Part shown: positions 17,074-25,509 of the stretch, piece by piece
How positions within the stretch are numbered: the first letter of the stretch is position 1
Layout: each line of letters begins with the position of its first letter
Assembly (NCBI GenBank): GCA_036522815.1
Contig: DATDFC010000140.1
Location: 1 to 64,000 of the forward strand
Reading direction: 5' to 3'
Length of the DNA stretch: 64,000 nucleotides
DNA from: AG41 sp036522815
Lineage (GTDB): Bacteria; Gemmatimonadota; Gemmatimonadetes; Gemmatimonadales; GWC2-71-9
Translations under genes and position numbers: made by a program
The notes under the pieces: model-generated
Seen by the model: the letters and a program-made list of their open reading frames with translations, nothing else
Told to the model about the DNA's origin: nothing
The model's database searches: none

Positions 17074-18644
17074 GGCGCCTCCGCGCTGTGCCTCGTGCGC
17101 GCGGACCGCGACGCCAGCGCTCGTCCATACACCTGCACATATCCCTCGGCGGAGCGCCGCCAGCCAAAATCCTGGCTCATCGCTACGTGCATCATTCGCT
17201 CCCAGGAGCGTCCTTCCGCGTAGCGTTCGATCGCCCGCCGCGTCACGCGCGCGAGCGCCGCCGGCGCATACTCGTCGAACAGAAAGCCGGTCGCTCCGTC
17301 CTCGATCGTGTCGGCCAGCCCACCGACGCGACGAGCCACCGGAATGGTGCCGTAGAGCTGCGCGCGCATCTGTGTCAGGCCGCAGGGCTCATACAGTGAC
17401 GGCATCAGCAGCATGTCCGCCCCCGCCAGCAGCTCGTGCTCGACTCGATCGGTGAAGGTAACTTGTGCCGCGATGCGGTCGGGCGCGGCGGCGGCCCAGT
17501 CGGTCAAGGCCTGTTCATAACGCCTCTCCCCCCCTCCCAGAAACACGAATTGCGCGTCGCGTGTGGCCAACAGATCGCCTCCCAGAATTAAGTCGAGGCC
17601 TTTCTGTGCGACCAGGCGCGCGCTCATCGCGACTAGCGGGATCAGGGGGGTGGGTGCCAGACCGAAGGCCCGCTGCAGCGCGGCCTTGCAGCGCCGCTTG
17701 CCGGCCAGGTCGGCCGGCGAATACGGCGCTGGAATCGCAGGGTCCGCCTGGGGATTCCAGACGGCGCAATCGATTCCATTCAATATCCCGACGAGCCGAT
17801 CTCCGAGCGCGGCAAAGCTGTCATCGAGCCCGAACCCACCCTGCGGCGTTCGCAGCTCTCGGGCATGCGACGGACTTACCGTGACCACGGCGTCGGAAAA
17901 CGCCAGGCCACCTTTCAGGACGTTCATCTGGCCGAACCACTCGAGCGCCCGCCAATCGTAGAGCTCCGCGGCCAGTCCGAGGTCTGCGACGGTGTCGGGT
18001 GGGAAATGCCCCTGAAACCCCGCGTTGTGGACCGACAGCACCGTGCCCAGCCGGTCGTAGTCAGGCTCTCCGGCGTGCGCGGTCCGCAGGTAGACCGGAG
18101 CCAGGGCCGCATGCCAGTCGTGCGCGTGTAGGATCCGAGCGGGCGGCGCGATCCGGGGCAGTACCGCGAGCGCCGCTCGGGCGAACAGCGCGAATCGCCG
18201 GGCGTTGTCCGGGTAGTCCGACCCCTCCTCGCCGTAGATGCCCGGTCGATCGAAGTAGTCCTGGTGCTCGATGAAAAAGACGGCCGGGCCGGGACCGGGC
18301 TCCGCGAGCCGGAACAGTCGTGCGCCTTCCACCCGCGGTCCCACTTGGACCGGAAAGGGAGGGCCAACCGGATGGAGGCGGGATGCGACCTCTCGCACGC
18401 TGCGATGCAGCGGCATGACGACCGTGGTCGACATCCCTGACGCCGCTTGAAAGCGGGCCAGACCGCTGACCGCTTCACCCAGTCCCCCGGTTCGCGCCAG
18501 CGGCAAGTACTCCCACGCGAGGTGGACGACCCCAACACGCTGCGGGTGCTGCGGCGCCGGCGCGGGAACAATGCCGTCCGGGAGCCGCCGCGTGGCGGCA
18601 CCGTGGCGTGACGGCGCGAGCGTGCTGGTTTGTTTGGGGGTCAT
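17070..18644 (-). CDS. glgA: Glycogen synthase
   Basis: A 524-aa GT5-type glycosyltransferase starting at ATG 18644 with GAGGTGG just upstream. After a short Pro-rich N-terminal extension come E-Y-L-P-L-A-R-T-G-G-L-G-E-A (the K-x-G-G-L equivalent, here R-T-G-G-L), H-A-H-D-W-H-A, V-H-N-A-G-F-Q-G and a C-terminal P-S-L-Y-E-P-C-G-L-T-Q-M. It adds glucose to alpha-1,4-glucan. It is the first gene of the seven-gene glgA-glk-GH15-gnd-zwf-rpiA-pgl operon, with motif C 52 bp upstream. No glgC or glgB is in the window. Confidence 0.93.
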   Translation of the reverse strand: MTPKQTSTLAPSRHGAATRRLPDGIVPAPAPQHPQRVGVVHLAWEYLPLARTGGLGEAVSGLARFQAASGMSTTVVMPLHRSVREVASRLHPVGPPFPVQVGPRVEGARLFRLAEPGPGPAVFFIEHQDYFDRPGIYGEEGSDYPDNARRFALFARAALAVLPRIAPPARILHAHDWHAALAPVYLRTAHAGEPDYDRLGTVLSVHNAGFQGHFPPDTVADLGLAAELYDWRALEWFGQMNVLKGGLAFSDAVVTVSPSHARELRTPQGGFGLDDSFAALGDRLVGILNGIDCAVWNPQADPAIPAPYSPADLAGKRRCKAALQRAFGLAPTPLIPLVAMSARLVAQKGLDLILGGDLLATRDAQFVFLGGGERRYEQALTDWAAAAPDRIAAQVTFTDRVEHELLAGADMLLMPSLYEPCGLTQMRAQLYGTIPVARRVGGLADTIEDGATGFLFDEYAPAALARVTRRAIERYAEGRSWERMMHVAMSQDFGWRRSAEGYVQVYGRALASRSARTRHSAEAP

Positions 18645-18696
18645 AAGCCACCTCGGCGCATCGTTACGCGAATAGTCACGGGCGGCGTGGCGGAGC

Positions 18697-18717
18697 GCCA
18701 ATAGCCCGTTCGTACCA
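18697..18717 (-). promoter_or_regulatory. Conserved upstream motif, copy C
   Basis: Minus-strand sequence TGGTACGAACGGGCTATTGG (then C) in the 89-bp gap between tkt and glgA, 52 bp upstream of the glgA ATG. Position and orientation suggest an internal promoter or operator for the glgA operon. Confidence 0.7.
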
Positions 18718-18733
18718 TAGGCGCCAACGCCAG

Positions 18734-20803
18734 TCACCGGGCGAGAATCGCCTTCGCCGTCGCGACGACGTGCTCCACGCTGAACCCATACCGCGCCATC
18801 ACCTCGGGTCCCGGCGCCGACGCACCGAAGCGGTCCACCGCGATGATCGCGCCGTCCGGCCCGACGTACCGTTCCCAGCCGAACGGCGAGCCCGCTTCCA
18901 CGCTGACCCTCGCGTGCACCGCGGGCGGCAGTACCGCTTGGCGGTATTCGGCCGATTGCGCCTCGAACAACTCCCATGACGGCATCGACACCACGCGGCT
19001 GCGAACGCCCTCGCCGGCGAGCTGCCGGTACGCCTCGAGCGCGAGCGACACTTCCGAGCCCGTCGCGATGAGGATGAGCTCGGGCAGCCCCTCACCCGCG
19101 TCGATCAGGACGTATGCGCCGCGTGCGGTGCCGGCGGCCGGAGCGAGCGTCGTCCGGTCGAGTACCGGCAGCTTCTGGCGTGTGAGCACCAGACCGACGG
19201 GCCCGCTCGTGTGCCGCATCGCGATCCGCCAGGCCTCGACCGTTTCGTTAGCGTCGGCCGGCCGGAGTAGCAGCAGGTTCGGCATCGCCCGCAGACTGGC
19301 CAGCTGCTCGACCGGTTGATGCGTTGGTCCGTCCTCGCCCAGGGCGATGCTGTCGTGGGTCCACACGTAGATCACGTGTCCCGCGCTCAACGCGGCGAGC
19401 CGGATACTCGGGCGCATGTAATCCGAGAACGTCAGGAAGGTCGCGCCGAACGGCACGACGCCCCCATGGTGCGCCATTCCCGTGAGGATCGCGGTCATCG
19501 CGTGCTCGCGGATCCCGAAGTGGAGGTTCCGTCCCGCGTACCCCCACACCCCGCCCGCCGCTCCCTGGGTCGGCGGAGTCTGCCCGTCCTTCGACAGGGT
19601 CGCGCCCTGGAAGTCCCCCTTGCCTTTCATCATTGTGCGCGTGGACGGATCGAGATCCGCCGACCCGCCGACGAGATTGGGCACCGATTCGGCTAGCGCC
19701 TCGATCGTCTTGCTACCTGCGTCGCGCGTGGCCACCGCACCGTCCTGGGGCGTGTACGTGGGCAGCTTGTCGTCCCAGTGCGGGGGCAGCTGGCCTGCCA
19801 TGACGCGATCGAACTCGCCGGCGAGCTCCCCGTGTGCGGCACGGTAGCCGTCCATGACCTGCTGCCAGGCGGTGCGCCACGCCGCCCCGCGCGTACCGAC
19901 CTTGTCGAATTCCCGCTGCGCCTCCTCCGGGACGTAAAACGTCCGGTCTTCCGGCCAGCCGTAGGCCCGCTTTGTCAGCCGCACTTCGTCCGCTCCCAGC
20001 GGCTCGCCGTGGGCCTGGAAGGTGTCCTGCTTGTGCGGACTCCCGAACCCGATGTGCGTGCGCGCCACGATAAGCGAGGGCCGGTTTTCCTCGGCGCGGG
20101 CTGCCGCGAGCGCCGCGTCCACCGCGGCCAGGTCCATCCCGTCCACGTGTTGGACGTGCCAGCCGTATGCCGCGAAGCGCGCCCCGACGTCTTCCGAGAA
20201 GGTGACGTTGGTGGTCGCCGAGAGGGTCACGCGGTTCGCGTCGTACAGCACGATCAGCCGGCCGAGCTGCAGGTCGCCGGCGAGCGATGCCGCTTCGGCG
20301 GCGACGCCCTCCATCAGGTCCCCGTCGCTCGCGATGACGTAGGTGCGGTGGTCCACGATCGAGTGACCCGGCCGGTTGAACGTGGCCGCCAGCCACCGTT
20401 CCGCGATCGCCATCCCGACGGCATTGCCGAATCCTTGGCCGAGCGGCCCCGTGGTCACCTCGATGCCGCTGCTGCTCCCGCGCTCAGGATGCCCGGGGGT
20501 TCGGCTGCCCCAGCGCCTGAAGTGCTTCAGGTCGTCCAGGGTGAGGTCGTACCCCGTCAGAAACAACAGGCTGTAGAGCAGCATGCTCCCGTGCCCCGCC
20601 GACAGGATGAACCGGTCGCGATTGACCCATTTCGGCTGTGTGGGGTCATGCCTGAGGTGTCGCGTCCACAGCACGTAGGCCATCGGGGCGGCGCCCATTG
20701 GCATTCCCGGATGTCCCGACGCCGCCTGCTCTACGGCATCGATGCTGAGCGCGCGGATGGTGTTGATGCAGAGATTGTCGATGGTGACCGTCTGGGCCGT
20801 CAT
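18734..20803 (-). CDS. tkt: Transketolase
   Basis: A 689-aa protein starting at ATG 20803 (ATGA overlap with the pgi stop). Thiamine-diphosphate motifs are seen: G-H-P-G-M-P-M-G near the N-terminus, S-A-G-H-G-S-M-L-L-Y-S-L and S-D-G-D-L-M-E-G. Full length for the family. It is the last gene of the minus-strand set dsbA-like, HAD, tal, pgi, tkt. Confidence 0.96.
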   Translation of the reverse strand: MTAQTVTIDNLCINTIRALSIDAVEQAASGHPGMPMGAAPMAYVLWTRHLRHDPTQPKWVNRDRFILSAGHGSMLLYSLLFLTGYDLTLDDLKHFRRWGSRTPGHPERGSSSGIEVTTGPLGQGFGNAVGMAIAERWLAATFNRPGHSIVDHRTYVIASDGDLMEGVAAEAASLAGDLQLGRLIVLYDANRVTLSATTNVTFSEDVGARFAAYGWHVQHVDGMDLAAVDAALAAARAEENRPSLIVARTHIGFGSPHKQDTFQAHGEPLGADEVRLTKRAYGWPEDRTFYVPEEAQREFDKVGTRGAAWRTAWQQVMDGYRAAHGELAGEFDRVMAGQLPPHWDDKLPTYTPQDGAVATRDAGSKTIEALAESVPNLVGGSADLDPSTRTMMKGKGDFQGATLSKDGQTPPTQGAAGGVWGYAGRNLHFGIREHAMTAILTGMAHHGGVVPFGATFLTFSDYMRPSIRLAALSAGHVIYVWTHDSIALGEDGPTHQPVEQLASLRAMPNLLLLRPADANETVEAWRIAMRHTSGPVGLVLTRQKLPVLDRTTLAPAAGTARGAYVLIDAGEGLPELILIATGSEVSLALEAYRQLAGEGVRSRVVSMPSWELFEAQSAEYRQAVLPPAVHARVSVEAGSPFGWERYVGPDGAIIAVDRFGASAPGPEVMARYGFSVEHVVATAKAILAR

Positions 20804-22440
20804 CCAGCGCTCCCTCGCGAACCCCGGTAGCGGCGGATCAGCGCCGCCGTCGAGCTGTCGTGGGCGTCCGCGGCAGCCCCGGAGCCCCGCAGCTCGCCCG
20901 CGATCCGCTGTGCCAACGTCTTGCCGAGCTCCACACCCCATTGATCGAACGAGTCGATGTTCCAGATGACGCCCTGCGTAAACACGCTGTGCTCGTACAG
21001 CGCGACGAGCGAGCCCAGAGTCGCCGGCGTCAACCGCTCGGCGAGAATCGTCGAGCTCGGCCGATTCCCCTCGAAGACGCGGTGCGGCACGAGCCACGCC
21101 GGCGTCCCTTCGGCCGCGATCTCGCGCTCCGTCTTGCCGAAGGCGAGCGCCTCGGCCTGCGCGAACACGTTCGCCATGAGCAGATCGTGGTGACCGTCCA
21201 GCGGGTTCAGCGATCGGGAGAACGCGATGAAGTCGCACGGGATGAGCTTGGTGCCTTGATGAATCAGCTGATAGAACGAATGCTGTCCATTGGTGCCCGG
21301 CTCCCCCCAGAGAATCGGCCCGGTCTGGTAATCGACGCGGCTGCCGTCGAGCGTGGTGCGCTTCCCGTTGCTCTCCATCGTCAACTGCTGGAGATACGCG
21401 GGAAAGCGCTTGAGGTATTGGTCGTACGGCAACACCGCGACCGTCTGCGCATCGAAGAAGTCGCCGTACCAGACCGCGAGCAGCCCCATGATCACCGGGA
21501 GATTTCGCTCGAACGGCGCGGTGCGAAAATGCACGTCCATCGCATGGAACCCACCCAGCATGTCGCGGAAGTGCTCCGGGCCGATCGCCAGCATCGTGGA
21601 CAGCCCGATCGCCGAATCCATCGAGTAACGCCCGCCGACCCAGTCCCAGAAGGGGAACATGTTGGCGGGATCGATGCCGAACGTCGCGACGCCCTCGCCG
21701 TTCGTCGACACGGCGACGAAGTGCTGCCGTACCGCCCGCTCGTCGCCGAGCTTGCGCAGGCACCAGGCACGAGCCGAGTGCGCGTTGGTCAGGGTCTCGA
21801 GCGTCGTGAAAGTCTTGGAGCAGACGATGAACAGGGTCTCCTCGGGGTCGAGGTCACGCGTGGCTTCCACGAGGTCCGTGCCATCGACGTTGGAGACGAA
21901 GCGCAACGTCAGGTCGCGCCGACTGTAATGCCGCAACGCCTCGTAGGCCATCGCCGGGCCGAGATCGGAGCCGCCGATGCCGATGTTGACGATGGTGCGG
22001 ATCGGCCGCCCGGTGTGCCCGCGCCAGCGGCCGCTGCGCACCTCGTCGCAGAAGGCCGCCATGCGGTCGAGGACGGCGTGCACCTCGGCTGCTGCATCCG
22101 CTCCGTCGACCAGCATCCGCTCCCGCTTGGGAGCCCGTAGAGCGACGTGGAGCGCGGCCCGCCGCTCGGTCACGTTGATCTTCTGGCCGCGGAACATGGC
22201 ATCGATGCGCCGGGCCAAGCCGCATGCCTCGGCCAGCCGGAGCAGCAAACCGAGCGTCACATCGGTTACGCGATGTTTCGAGTAGTCGAGATAGAGCCCG
22301 GCGGCTTCGGCGGTCAGACGCTCGCCCCGGCGTGGATCGTCGGCGAAGAGCTGGCGCAGATGCCGCTGGCTCATCTGCTGGTAGTGTTCAGCCAGGGCTT
22401 TCCACGCCGGGAGCGCGGTGAGCGGTGGCTGCGCCGTCAT
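20800..22440 (-). CDS. pgi: Glucose-6-phosphate isomerase
   Basis: A 546-aa protein starting at ATG 22440, overlapping tal by 4 bp. It has I-G-G-S-D-L-G-P and the PGI signatures around V-S-N-V-D-G-T-D, F-W-D-W-V-G-G-R-Y-S and the C-terminal W-G-V-E-L-G-K. tal-pgi gene fusions exist in some bacteria; here the two are separate but coupled. It links glucose-6-phosphate and fructose-6-phosphate. Confidence 0.96.
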   Translation of the reverse strand: MTAQPPLTALPAWKALAEHYQQMSQRHLRQLFADDPRRGERLTAEAAGLYLDYSKHRVTDVTLGLLLRLAEACGLARRIDAMFRGQKINVTERRAALHVALRAPKRERMLVDGADAAAEVHAVLDRMAAFCDEVRSGRWRGHTGRPIRTIVNIGIGGSDLGPAMAYEALRHYSRRDLTLRFVSNVDGTDLVEATRDLDPEETLFIVCSKTFTTLETLTNAHSARAWCLRKLGDERAVRQHFVAVSTNGEGVATFGIDPANMFPFWDWVGGRYSMDSAIGLSTMLAIGPEHFRDMLGGFHAMDVHFRTAPFERNLPVIMGLLAVWYGDFFDAQTVAVLPYDQYLKRFPAYLQQLTMESNGKRTTLDGSRVDYQTGPILWGEPGTNGQHSFYQLIHQGTKLIPCDFIAFSRSLNPLDGHHDLLMANVFAQAEALAFGKTEREIAAEGTPAWLVPHRVFEGNRPSSTILAERLTPATLGSLVALYEHSVFTQGVIWNIDSFDQWGVELGKTLAQRIAGELRGSGAAADAHDSSTAALIRRYRGSRGSAG

Positions 22441-23543
22441 CGTTGGCCCGCACTCGTGGATGCCCCCTGCTGGAGCGTGGCGCTCTTCGACGCGATGCAG
22501 TCCAGCAGATCCTGCCATGACTTGTCGAAAGATACGGTCCCCTCGCGTTGGAGCCGGGTCGCGAGTGCCGCATCGTCCACCCCCTGCCGTCTGAAGGCGG
22601 CGATCGTGTTTTCGGCATCGCCACCATCGACCGGCATCACACCGCGCAGCTGCCCGTGTTCGGCAAAGGCGAGCAAGGTCCTGTCGGGAATGGTGTTGAT
22701 GGTGTCCGGCGCGGCCAGCGTCTCGATGTACAGCGTGTCCGAAGCGGCGGGATCCTTGGTCCCGGTGCTGGCCCAGAGCAGGCGCTGCGTCCGGGCGCCG
22801 GCGGCCGCCAGTCGCCGCCACCGCGGCGACGCCAGCAGCACGCGGTACGCTTTGTACGTGCGTTTGGCGACGGCGATACCCAGACGATTGCGCAGCTCCT
22901 GGGGCACCACGCCCTGAACCGCCACGTCCCAGCGGCTGACGAACAACGATGCCACGGAAACGACGCGCGGATTCAAGCCAGCCGTGAGTCGTCGCTCGAT
23001 CCCCCGCATGTAGGCCTCGGCCGCCGCCAGGTACTGCTCGGCGGAAAACAGCAACGTCACATTGATCGGCACTCCAGCGAGGATCGAGGCCTCGATCGCG
23101 GGAATGCCCTCCGGCGTGCCCGGGATCTTGATGAACAGATTGGCGCGGTTTGCTCGGGCGTGCAGTTGCGCTGCCGCCGCGATCGTGCTGGCGGTATCGT
23201 TGGCGAGCAACGGAGACACCTCCAACGACACCCACCCATCGGCCCCACCCGTGTGGTCGTGGACCGGGCGGAACAAATCGGCGGCCTGGGTCAAGTCCTC
23301 GAGTGCGAGGTCGAAGAACAACCCTTCACCTGACTTGCCTTGAGCCGTTTTCTGGCGGATGGCGCTGTCGTAGGAGTCGCCATTCTTGATGGCGTGATCA
23401 AAAATCGTGGGATTGGACGTCAGCCCCGTCACTGAGAACTCGGCGATGTAGCGCCGCAAGGTGCCATCCGTCAGGAGCCCGCGGGTGATGTTATCGAGCC
23501 ACAGGCTTTGTCCGAGCTCGTGCAGTCGTTGTGTCGTCTTCAT
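22437..23543 (-). CDS. tal: Transaldolase
   Basis: A 368-aa long-form transaldolase. The Schiff-base lysine lies in F-I-K-I-P-G-T, and the start region L-W-L-D-N-I-T-R-G and S-N-P-T-I-F-D are typical. Overlaps at both ends tie it to pgi, and it starts 9 bp after the HAD gene stop. With tkt and rpiA it gives most of the non-oxidative pentose-phosphate branch (no rpe seen here). Confidence 0.95.
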   Translation of the reverse strand: MKTTQRLHELGQSLWLDNITRGLLTDGTLRRYIAEFSVTGLTSNPTIFDHAIKNGDSYDSAIRQKTAQGKSGEGLFFDLALEDLTQAADLFRPVHDHTGGADGWVSLEVSPLLANDTASTIAAAAQLHARANRANLFIKIPGTPEGIPAIEASILAGVPINVTLLFSAEQYLAAAEAYMRGIERRLTAGLNPRVVSVASLFVSRWDVAVQGVVPQELRNRLGIAVAKRTYKAYRVLLASPRWRRLAAAGARTQRLLWASTGTKDPAASDTLYIETLAAPDTINTIPDRTLLAFAEHGQLRGVMPVDGGDAENTIAAFRRQGVDDAALATRLQREGTVSFDKSWQDLLDCIASKSATLQQGASTSAGQR

Positions 23544-23552
23544 GTGTCGCTC

Positions 23553-24248
23553 CTAGCGCGTACGCGCAACGTTGGTTCCGTGAACGAGGGCGGTCAGATC
23601 ATAATCGACCAGATCCCCGATCCGCTCGACCGTCAGATCGGCTGGGGGATAGGCGATGATGTTCTTGCGGTCCAGCGCGTAGTGTCCCTGTCGCGGGAAG
23701 ATCGTGGTCAATCGGTCTCCCCATTTCCCTTTCATCAGAGAGAGGATGCGCAGTTTGTCGTCCACCATGACGTAGTGTCGGGCCGGGTAACACTTGGCCA
23801 CGGCCTCCAGCATCTGTTCCTTGTGGACATAGATCAGTACTCGACCCTCGACTGCCGCCCACAGCCCCGAGCGCTGGATTTTGCGTGGCTGAAATACCAC
23901 ATCGCCATCCGAAAGGATGACCGTTAACCCCATGGTCCGAAGATGTTGGATGGCATCGAGCGCGCCGGGATACAACCGGCTGGCAAACGGATAGTCGACC
24001 AGAAACGACGACATCAGCAGCAACCGCGGGTCGCTCACATCGCCGAGCCGGTAGCGCTGCAACGCGCCCAGGTAGTCCGCGTAGCCCAGTTCGGCGCGCA
24101 ACTGCTCGAAGATCGCCCAGAACCGGTCCCGGCTCTCCGATCCGAATTCGAGGGCAAGATGGTCTTGGAGATCGTCCAGCACGCGGTCGTTGTCGAGCAG
24201 CGTATTGTCGCAGTCAAGGAGGAATACGACATCATCCGGGGAGGTCAC
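23553..24248 (-). CDS. HAD-superfamily hydrolase
   Basis: A 231-aa haloacid-dehalogenase-fold phosphatase. Motif I is L-L-D-C-D-N-T-L-L-D (DxD nucleophile pair), motif II S-D-G-D in L-S-D-G-D-V-V-F, and motif IV V-M-V-D-D-K. The start overlaps the stop of the upstream DsbA-like frame. Placed before tal it may dephosphorylate a sugar phosphate, but the substrate is unknown. Confidence 0.85.
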   Translation of the reverse strand: MTSPDDVVFLLDCDNTLLDNDRVLDDLQDHLALEFGSESRDRFWAIFEQLRAELGYADYLGALQRYRLGDVSDPRLLLMSSFLVDYPFASRLYPGALDAIQHLRTMGLTVILSDGDVVFQPRKIQRSGLWAAVEGRVLIYVHKEQMLEAVAKCYPARHYVMVDDKLRILSLMKGKWGDRLTTIFPRQGHYALDRKNIIAYPPADLTVERIGDLVDYDLTALVHGTNVARTR

Positions 24249-24583
24249 GTCGTCGCCTCAACCGCGCCGACGCCATGGCTGGCCAGCGCCCGCTCGAACC
24301 ACTCACGGATCGCCTCGTCACATCCCAGGGCCGATTCTGCGAGCACTGACGCCCGCGCCGTTGTTGCTGGCCCTTGTTGGGTCGCACACCACGCCGCCTC
24401 AAACGAGGGGAGCGTCGCGGCCGCTTCCCCGTGGACGAGCTCGAGCGGAAACGGGCGAGTCCGAAACGTCACCTTGCCTTCGTACTCCTTGGCCACACGG
24501 TGCAGTCGCACGGCAGCGATGTAGCACCAGGGGCAATAGTACTCCGCCCACTCCGAGAGCTCGGGAATCGGCCGGTCATTCAT
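24245..24583 (-). pseudogene. Shortened DsbA-family thioredoxin-fold protein
   Basis: A 112-aa frame. The first half is a good DsbA-family N-terminus with the active-site C-P-W-C in E-Y-Y-C-P-W-C-Y-I-A. Full-length relatives are about 200 aa; here most of the helical insertion and the C-terminal cis-Pro region are missing, and the end reads directly into the HAD start overlap. It is probably a deletion remnant, although the frame is open and may still be translated as the first cistron of the operon. Confidence 0.6.
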
Positions 24584-24749
24584 AGAGCACGACGCCCCAA
24601 GTAGCTAGGAGCACTCCGCCGAGGGCGAAGCGGGCTGCAATGAAACGGGCATCGCGAATAGGATTGCTCCTCAAGAACGGCGACGTGTTCAACGTAGGAC
24701 GGTACCGCGTGCGTTGACAGGGCGAACACTCGCGAGCTGCGCGGCGCGG

Positions 24750-24770
24750 GCCAATAGCGCGTTCGTACCA
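24750..24770 (-). promoter_or_regulatory. Conserved upstream motif, copy B
   Basis: Minus-strand TGGTACGAACGCGCTATTGG (then C), identical to copy A over the core, 166 bp upstream of the DsbA-like start and so upstream of the HAD-tal-pgi-tkt operon. Confidence 0.7.
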
Positions 24771-24915
24771 TCCACGTCAACAGCGATCACGAGGGTGCGG
24801 GTGCAGAGCTTGCGGAGTGGCGGCCTGCGGCCAAGAGCATCAGGATGCAGCGCTCCTGCTTCAGCCCCACCTCGGCCAGACCGGCATCCGCGCGCAGGAC
24901 GCGCGTCTCTCCTCA

Positions 24916-24936
24916 CGGTACGAACGCTTCATTGCC
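24916..24936 (+). promoter_or_regulatory. Conserved upstream motif, copy F
   Basis: CGGTACGAACGCTTCATTGC followed by C, ending 80 bp before the start at 25017. It matches copy E in core and spacing. Confidence 0.7.
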
Positions 24937-25016
24937 GCCTGGTGTGCCACGCCCTAACCATACTCCCGTAGCGCTACGCAGTCAGAGGAACTCTCCATAC
25001 ACTAAGGAGATCACGC

Positions 25017-25442
25017 ATGAACCGTCTCGCCCTTACCGCCCTCGCCGGCGTGCTCGGCGTCGGGATGCTCGTCGCGTCCCCCGATACCACGGCGGCTCAG
25101 CAGAAGGCGCCGCCCGGCGGTGCCTACAAGAAGGTCAGCACGCTCGTCCCGCTTCCGGATTTCGTCCCCGGACTCGGCACCCTGTACGTCGATCCCGCCA
25201 CGCTGCCCGCGGGGCCGTTTCTCGCCTACGACCACCAGGGCAACCTGGTGAGCTCCATCTACATGATCCCACTCAAGGACATGAACGCTCAGCAGGCGTT
25301 CAGCGACCTGAAGGTGGCCCGTGAGCGCGCTGATCACGTGGACATCGTCTTCAACGCGGGCCATCCGGGCGTGGCGGAGCCGCACTACCATGTGATCGTG
25401 TGGTACATCTCGCCGCAGCGCGCGGCCCTGCTCGCCAAGTGA
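25017..25442 (+). CDS. Exported protein with His-rich C-terminal motif, TTHB210/DUF5602-like (copy 2)
   Basis: A 141-aa paralogue of the protein at 6802, nearly identical from A-P-P-G-G-A-Y-K-K-V-S-T to the end (H-Y-H-V-I-V-W-Y-I-S-P-Q-R-A). It has the same type of signal peptide but lacks the 18-residue stretch that follows it in copy 1. The near-identical nucleotide sequence and similar promoter region point to a fairly recent segmental duplication. It stands alone; the cupredoxin that follows copy 1 is deleted here. Confidence 0.8.
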   Translation: MNRLALTALAGVLGVGMLVASPDTTAAQQKAPPGGAYKKVSTLVPLPDFVPGLGTLYVDPATLPAGPFLAYDHQGNLVSSIYMIPLKDMNAQQAFSDLKVARERADHVDIVFNAGHPGVAEPHYHVIVWYISPQRAALLAK

Positions 25443-25509
25443 CGAGATCGTCGCGCCACGTGGATCCTCGCCCACGGCCGGGTGCATCCGGCCTGGCTGG
25501 GGAGATGAG
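25440..25509 (+). pseudogene. Remnant of deleted cupredoxin gene
   Basis: The first ~20 bases match the first codons of the cupredoxin gene at 7279, and the remaining ~50 bases match its last codons and the ribosome-site region before ATG 7876. About 520 bp of coding sequence is gone. The result places the mmgE/prpD start at the position held by the membrane-protein gene in the first copy. Confidence 0.65.

Larger units (their letters stand above)
24584..25016. other. 433-bp intergenic region made of decayed duplicate sequence
   Basis: Holds motif copies B (minus) and F (plus) and short remnants of the PAS-LuxR gene: 24794-24815 and 24817-24861 match its 3' part around 5987-6009 and 6077-6123. 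24865-24936 then matches the 5' upstream region near 6647-6717. No intact gene is seen. It corresponds to 5842-6801 with most of the regulator deleted. Confidence 0.75.

Noticed and set aside
5842..24770. Conserved peptide-like reading of motif copies (M-V-R-T start or D-G-T-N-A-L-L-A on one strand) as real coding sequence
   Set aside because: Copies differ in frame context and run into stops or non-homologous sequence soon after the motif; copies E and F do not keep the frame. A regulatory DNA element explains all six better.
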